NCBI RefSeq assembly: GCF_009905375.1
Contig: NC_133650.1
Coordinates: 68,587,988 to 68,651,987, forward strand
Origin: Apium graveolens
Taxonomy: Eukaryota > Streptophyta > Magnoliopsida > Apiales > Apiaceae
DNA: 64,000 nt
Direction: 5' to 3'
Every line of letters begins with the position of its first letter. The stretch's first letter is position 1. Both the position numbers and the translations under genes were made by a program. The notes under the pieces are model-generated. The model searched no databases, was not told the DNA's origin, and saw nothing but the letters and a program-made list of their open reading frames with translations. This document shows positions 60,386-64,000 of the stretch, in pieces.

Positions 60386-61363
60386 GTTTGGAGTTTATAC
60401 CTTCTTGAAGCTTCTTAACACAACACAAGAGCTTTGAATGCCTAAAGAACCTTGATCCTTGCTTGTATAACCTTAAACTTTCATAAAAATTCAAGAAAAC
60501 TAAAGTTATTTTTTGAAAGTTACTATTCACCATCTTCTTCCTTGAATTATTGGAAGAGATTGTGAAGGAATTTGAAGCTTAAACTTATAGGATATCCATA
60601 TCTATGTACAAGGAACCTTAGATAATTACCTCACTAATTAACAAAGCTTGGAACTAGGATTTGAGTTTTTTTCTTCCTTTGAAATGGAAAAGCCGAGAGC
60701 TCTTCTTGAAAATGGAAGTGTTTTATGTTTTTTGATGTTTATGATTTGTTTTTGGCTTGGTTGATCCACTTGGTTTGTTAATTAGATTATTACCATGGTA
60801 AATTTTGTGTGGTTCACAATCAACCAATAACACACTTCTCTTTTGGTCATGCTTAGGTCATCTTCCCATGTCATCCTCTCACACTTGTCCTCTTCTTGTT
60901 GGTGAGATGACATCACTCTCCACTAACCCTTTGATTAAGTCCTAATCACTTGGCTAATGACCGTTGCTCTGTTATACGGTTCGCTTAACTTTCGTTCTCG
61001 TTTATCATTTGAGGGATCATACCCGGGATCTTATTACTTAGGTTCCCTTAACCTTTCTCAATACATTATATTCCTTTTATGATCCTCTCTTATAATCCTT
61101 GAATTTAAATCCTTTTTAATCATGTTACCTTATACTCAATTCTTTCGGTATCTGGTGGATTTTCGGGAAAAATCAAAGTGTTCGGATTTGGATTCTGACG
61201 ATCTTTACATACACTTATATACCACATAGAGTACTAATAATATCCCAGAAGATCAATAAAAGAACCCCTACATAGTGTGGCATGAAAAGTTTTCTTATTC
61301 AGCATAATCAGCAAAACACTATTCATAAGGGTTTCAAAAATTCCAAAAATTGGGGTTATTACA
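60386..61363 (-). other. Terminal part of the giant solo LTR
   Basis: About 980 bp of LTR sequence continuing from 49810. No coding signal. It ends GGGGTTATTACA at 61363. Confidence 0.8.
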
Positions 61364-61578
61364 TATTGTACAACTTTCGTCTCCGACTTTTTCCGGGAAA
61401 GCTTAAGTCGGGGTGGTCAGGGCCATTCATGGTCAAAACTGTGTTTCCACACTGAGCTGTGGAGATTTTTGATAAGCATCCGGATCAAGCGTTCAAGGTT
61501 AATGGGCAGAGATTGAAGCATTACTATGGAGATACGGTGAACTGTGAGGTGGTGAGCGCCATTCTTTCTACAACTTGA

Positions 61579-62024
61579 TTCAAAGATTTACGTCAAGCTA
61601 GTGACGTAAACCAAGCGCTTCGTGGGAGGCAACCCATGTTTGTTGTATAGTAGCATCGATAAAAAAAGCAGAAAAAATCATTTTTTTCAGAAGCACGGCG
61701 CGCCCGTGCCAGGAGCGGGGCGATCACGTGGATTCTACAGAAACACGGCGTGCCCGCGCGGGAGAGCGGAGCGGCCGCGCGGAAGGTCTGGAAGAAAAAA
61801 GAGAGGAAAATATCAGAAAAAAAAAACAAATACAAACCCCAAGCCCAACTCGGATTTTAACCCTATTCCTACCCTAATTCCTGTTCCTGAACAATCCTAC
61901 CCCCATCTCTATTCTATATATACATACATCTTGTACCAATCTATATTACTCTTTCACCTTTAAAACCCTAGCTTCTCCTATACACTACATACACACAACA
62001 TCTCTCTCTCTCTCTATTATTCTA
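61579..62024 (+). other. Athila 3' internal non-coding region
   Basis: Starts with the AAGCGCTTCGTGGGAGGCAA phrase familiar after Athila pol. It has two GC-rich motifs (61693-61730 and 61744-61782) and a (TC)n run at 62001-62015 before the env-position ATG. TATATATACAT near 61914 could be a TATA box for the downstream ORF. Confidence 0.6.
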
Positions 62025-62072
62025 ATGGCACCCAAAAGATCGAGAGTCGTGGTTAGTAGCAGCTCTAGTCCC
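62025..62072 (+). pseudogene. Start of the Athila env-position ORF, cut by a CACTA element
   Basis: ATG at 62025 opens MAPKRSRVVVSSSSSP, preceded by a CT-rich leader and followed after 16 codons by the CACTA terminus at 62073. Athila elements commonly carry an env-position ORF here that begins with a short basic Ser-rich segment. The rest would lie past the transposon, outside the window. The identification rests on position and the N-terminal style only. Confidence 0.5.
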
Positions 62073-62084
62073 CACTACGCCATA

Positions 62085-62530
62085 AGTGGGCTATTGTAAT
62101 GCCTAAATGGTGTTATAATAGGCCCCAAAAGTGTTACAATAGGTCTATTGTAACCCCAGGGGCGTTACGTATATGAGCATTACAATAGACACCCTAATGT
62201 AATACTTCACTGATCTATTGTAACAGAAAGGAAAACGTTATAATAGGCACCTACTATAACACTTACATGCCCAAATGTGACACAAAATGAGTGATACAAT
62301 AGCTTGATCAAGATTGCATAAGTGGGACCCAGAAGGTGGGTTCTACGTGGCCCCCACAGGTGGGGCCCATATGGGCCCTACCTATGTGGACCCCACCTTG
62401 TGGGTCCCACATAACCTATTGTAACAGTAGATTTTATCTATTGTAACACCAATTTTTTTAGTTAGGCAATACTGGAATATGTTTATTGTAACAGTCTTTT
62501 TATCTATTGTAACACTAGTAACATATATAA
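62085..62530. repeat. Subterminal repeats of the CACTA element
   Basis: About ten copies of the ATTGTAAC core in both orientations, for example near 62092, 62134, 62154, 62179, 62215, 62416, 62438, 62480 and 62503. In this superfamily such repeats bind the transposase. Confidence 0.75.
62322..62410. repeat. GC-rich 89-nt inverted repeat within the CACTA end
   Basis: The 19-nt arm GTGGGACCCAGAAGGTGGG (62322-62340) pairs with 62392-62410 at 18 of 19 positions. An inner palindrome GGGGCCCATATGGGCCCT lies near 62362-62379. It stands out in an AT-rich context. Confidence 0.85.
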
Positions 62531-63828
62531 TGTAACATTATATGGAAACAAATGTTACACTAGAACAAACAAATGTAACAGTTATTCTAAACATTTTTGA
62601 AATATAAAGTTTGTTTTTATAACAATCCATAATCAACAAAAACATCAAATCTGCGTACCTAAGAGTCTCAGTTCTGCAAACCAAGCAACTACATAACAGT
62701 ACATTCTCCAAACCATCTCCAACGCCAATGACAACCAAAGTACTACAAATAGTCTCATCCCAATGCCAACAACGACGATAAAATAATTTAACTTTTTCTA
62801 TGGTTCATGTTGAGAAGTCCAGCAAGAAATTTGTGTTGAGACGTCGTGTCAATGATTTGAGAGAAAATATCTCTCGATACTGTAATAAGTAAGATAAAAG
62901 GCGACCATGTTAGCATAAAATTCAGTTATGTCACTCAAAATTATTGTAATCGGAAAGTTAAAAAAAGGTGTTGAAATCTAAAAGCAGTGCATGACAATGA
63001 AATCGGAAAGTAAAAAAAAAGGTGTGGTCAAAAAAATCGGTAAGTCAAAGAAGTGTGTAAATCAACAGAAATTGCAGTGTTATAGACACTCACCATTCCT
63101 GGACAAACCGTTAAGTGGTAACTATTTAGTAAGCTCGCCATTTCCATGAGAGGCATTGTTCTTACACCCCTGACCTGTTCATATTGATACAAGATATGGT
63201 CACAGATATGCATATTCAAACAAATGAACAAAACTGAAAAACATTTATACATGATATAGATGTTAGAAGAGGTGGAAGTGGATGTTTTTTATGGTTCGAC
63301 ATTCTGTATAATATGAGAGGCTTCTCGGAAGATGGTCAGGTTATATTTGTAAGAATGGTTGCGTCTGATTCAGGTAACTCTGTTATTCTGGTTTTTTTGC
63401 AGAAAGCAAGTCAAACTTGACACGGCCCTTAACCTAATTCACACAAACACACAACCTTGATTCTTACACACGCAGACAGCCTTGATTCTTACACACACAG
63501 ACAACCTTTTTTTCACACAAACATGTTGATAGCTAAGATGTAACTTACACTCTGTTATAATCAAATTATCTGCTGACAAACACAAAGAAAACAATCAAAC
63601 TAAGCAACTAAGAAGGAAATAAAATGGAGCCCTATTTAACATTGTTTAAGAAACCTAAAAGAGTAAAGTAAGAAAAACACATGGAACATTAGCAGAACCA
63701 ACCAAGTTTAATGAATATTACCTCAAGGATATCGGTGATTTCTCGAATACTTTCAGGCTGCAAAAACAAACTGTACAAGTAAGTAATAATAACATGGATA
63801 TTTTCTCCATATTTATTCCTCAACCCAA
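62531..63828. other. CACTA interior, no confident gene; exon-like pieces on the - strand
   Basis: Two short - strand segments have splice signals on both sides and matching phase: 63722-63757 (PESIREITDILE) and 63094-63174 (VRGVRTMPLMEMASLLNSYH and on). A third piece begins after an acceptor at 62879. A + strand open frame at about 63240-63420 also exists. I recognise no family. Confidence 0.35.
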
Positions 63829-64000
63829 TGTTGGATTTTTAATCGCAGCGGGGCGTGGAAAAACACTTTTACACATACAAAATCCAAATAAAAGCATATA
63901 AATCGTGAATAAAAATTCGAGGGATCGAATCTAACCTTTAAAAATAATTCGGAGACAACGATCAGAGATCCTTAGCAGTTGCTCCTCAAGAGTGAAGCAC
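63829..64000 (+). repeat. Start of an LTR-like or other dispersed repeat
   Basis: TGTTGGATTTTTAATCGCAG at 63829 begins a stretch with GGGGCGTGGAAAAACACTTT and GGGATCGAATCTAACC, which resembles the beginning of a Copia-type LTR. The other end is outside the window, so neither length nor target duplication can be checked. Confidence 0.4.

Larger units (their letters stand above)
33463..61363 (-). mobile_element. Giant Tekay-type solo LTR (about 4.3 kb own sequence) carrying two nested elements
   Basis: Own pieces: 33463-34102, 47084-49810 and 60386-61363. Ends on the + strand are TGTAACACCC and GGTTATTACA. The target duplication TATTG is perfect (33458-33462 and 61364-61368). Removing the block restores Athila integrase reading across the junction. 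The terminal phrase ACCCCCAAATCCGGGGTCGG and the opposite end ATTGGGGTTATTACA are the style of Tekay LTR ends in - orientation. No coding region belongs to this layer, so it is a solo LTR rather than a full element. It contains a 55-bp tandem array (48363-48640). Confidence 0.9.
32380..61578 (+). pseudogene. Athila integrase remnant, split by the 33463-61363 block
   Basis: The left part (32380-33462) has a decayed zinc-binding region ([12 protein letters not shown] near 32690), [12 protein letters not shown] near 32795, [14 protein letters not shown], the remains of the IISDKGSHF motif near 32970 and [12 protein letters not shown] near 33075, across several frames. The left part ends at the target site TATTG (33458-33462). 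Reading resumes at 61369, where KVLLYNFRLR joins the two halves exactly once a TSD copy is discounted. It ends with AFKVNGQRLKHYYGDT and TGA at 61576-61578. Integrase inserts element DNA into chromosomes. Roughly ten stops or shifts make this copy inactive. Confidence 0.85.
23830..62072 (+). mobile_element. Athila-clade Ty3/Gypsy element, decayed, with several nested insertions
   Basis: Own parts: 5' LTR (about 23830-24183 and 27066-28123), Asp-tRNA-type primer site at 28134, gag, protease, RT, RNase H, integrase (to 33462, resuming at 61369), a 3' untranslated part and the start of an env-position ORF at 62025. Later insertions are a solo LTR (24184-27060), the 33463-61363 block and a CACTA element at 62073. 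The 3' LTR is not in the window. The left edge is approximate because the other LTR is unavailable for comparison. The Athila clade is assigned from gag (WLHSLPAG, LWAKSYDEAYELI), the protease context and the primer site. Many stops show that this is the oldest layer of the right block. Confidence 0.85.
62073..64000 (+). mobile_element. CACTA-type DNA transposon, one end, running off the window
   Basis: The terminus CACTACGCCATAAGTGGGC is the CACTA-superfamily signature and interrupts the Athila env-position ORF. The first 450 bp carry many copies of CTATTGTAAC and its complement, typical subterminal repeats. The preceding bases CCC (62070-62072) would be the 3-bp target duplication. I find no opposite terminus before 64000 and no TNP2-like transposase. 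The interior has exon-like pieces of unknown origin. Confidence 0.75.

Noticed and set aside
63240..63420. 60-codon + strand frame in the CACTA interior
   Set aside because: The length is within chance expectation, there is no start codon context, and it conflicts with the better-supported - strand exon-like pieces.

Overview
This window looks like repeat-dense nuclear DNA from a flowering plant. Every protein-coding signal I recognise belongs to a transposable element: Ty1/Copia, Ty3/Gypsy of the Tekay, Athila and Tat clades, a Helitron, and a CACTA-type DNA transposon. The style of several elements reminded me of an asterid such as a member of the Apiaceae. That is a weak impression with no host marker gene behind it. 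I found no tRNA, rRNA, CRISPR array or convincing host gene.

Left block (1-22474): the 3' part of a SIRE-like Copia element runs on the + strand. It has broken RT-RNase H at 2-1384, a spacer with a possible internal promoter, a broken env-position ORF at 2889-3490 and 14939-18249, a polypurine tract and a 557-bp 3' LTR at 18388-18944. A complete Tekay element on the - strand (3491-14933, two 3138-bp LTRs, TSD AACAT) splits the env-position ORF. The Copia LTR is followed directly by a Tekay-like LTR remnant (18945-22474). That remnant abuts a Helitron Rep pseudogene with two recognisable introns (22475-23821, - strand).

Right block (about 23830-62072): an old Athila element on the + strand carries everything else. 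A 2877-bp solo LTR (24184-27060, TSD GCAGC) sits inside its 5' LTR. Its integrase is split at TSD TATTG by a giant Tekay-type solo LTR (outer limits 33463-61363, about 4.3 kb of its own sequence). That LTR is itself split twice: by a complete but decayed Tekay element (34103-47078, - strand) and by a complete Tat element (49811-60380, + strand). The Tat element carries an antisense, apparently spliced gene with its own TATA box, and an 89-bp tandem repeat array before its 3' LTR. The Athila env-position ORF is cut after 16 codons by a CACTA transposon end at 62073, which runs past the window. Inside it are subterminal repeats, a GC-rich hairpin, exon-like pieces on the - strand and the start of another LTR-like sequence at 63829.

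Relative ages from LTR comparison by eye: the first Tekay element is youngest (about 22 differences in 3138 bp), then Tat (6 in 551), then the second Tekay (roughly 45-50 in about 3480). The Athila and SIRE coding regions are much more decayed. None of the gag-pol units is fully intact. Tekay-1 and Tat come closest, with two and three visible lesions.
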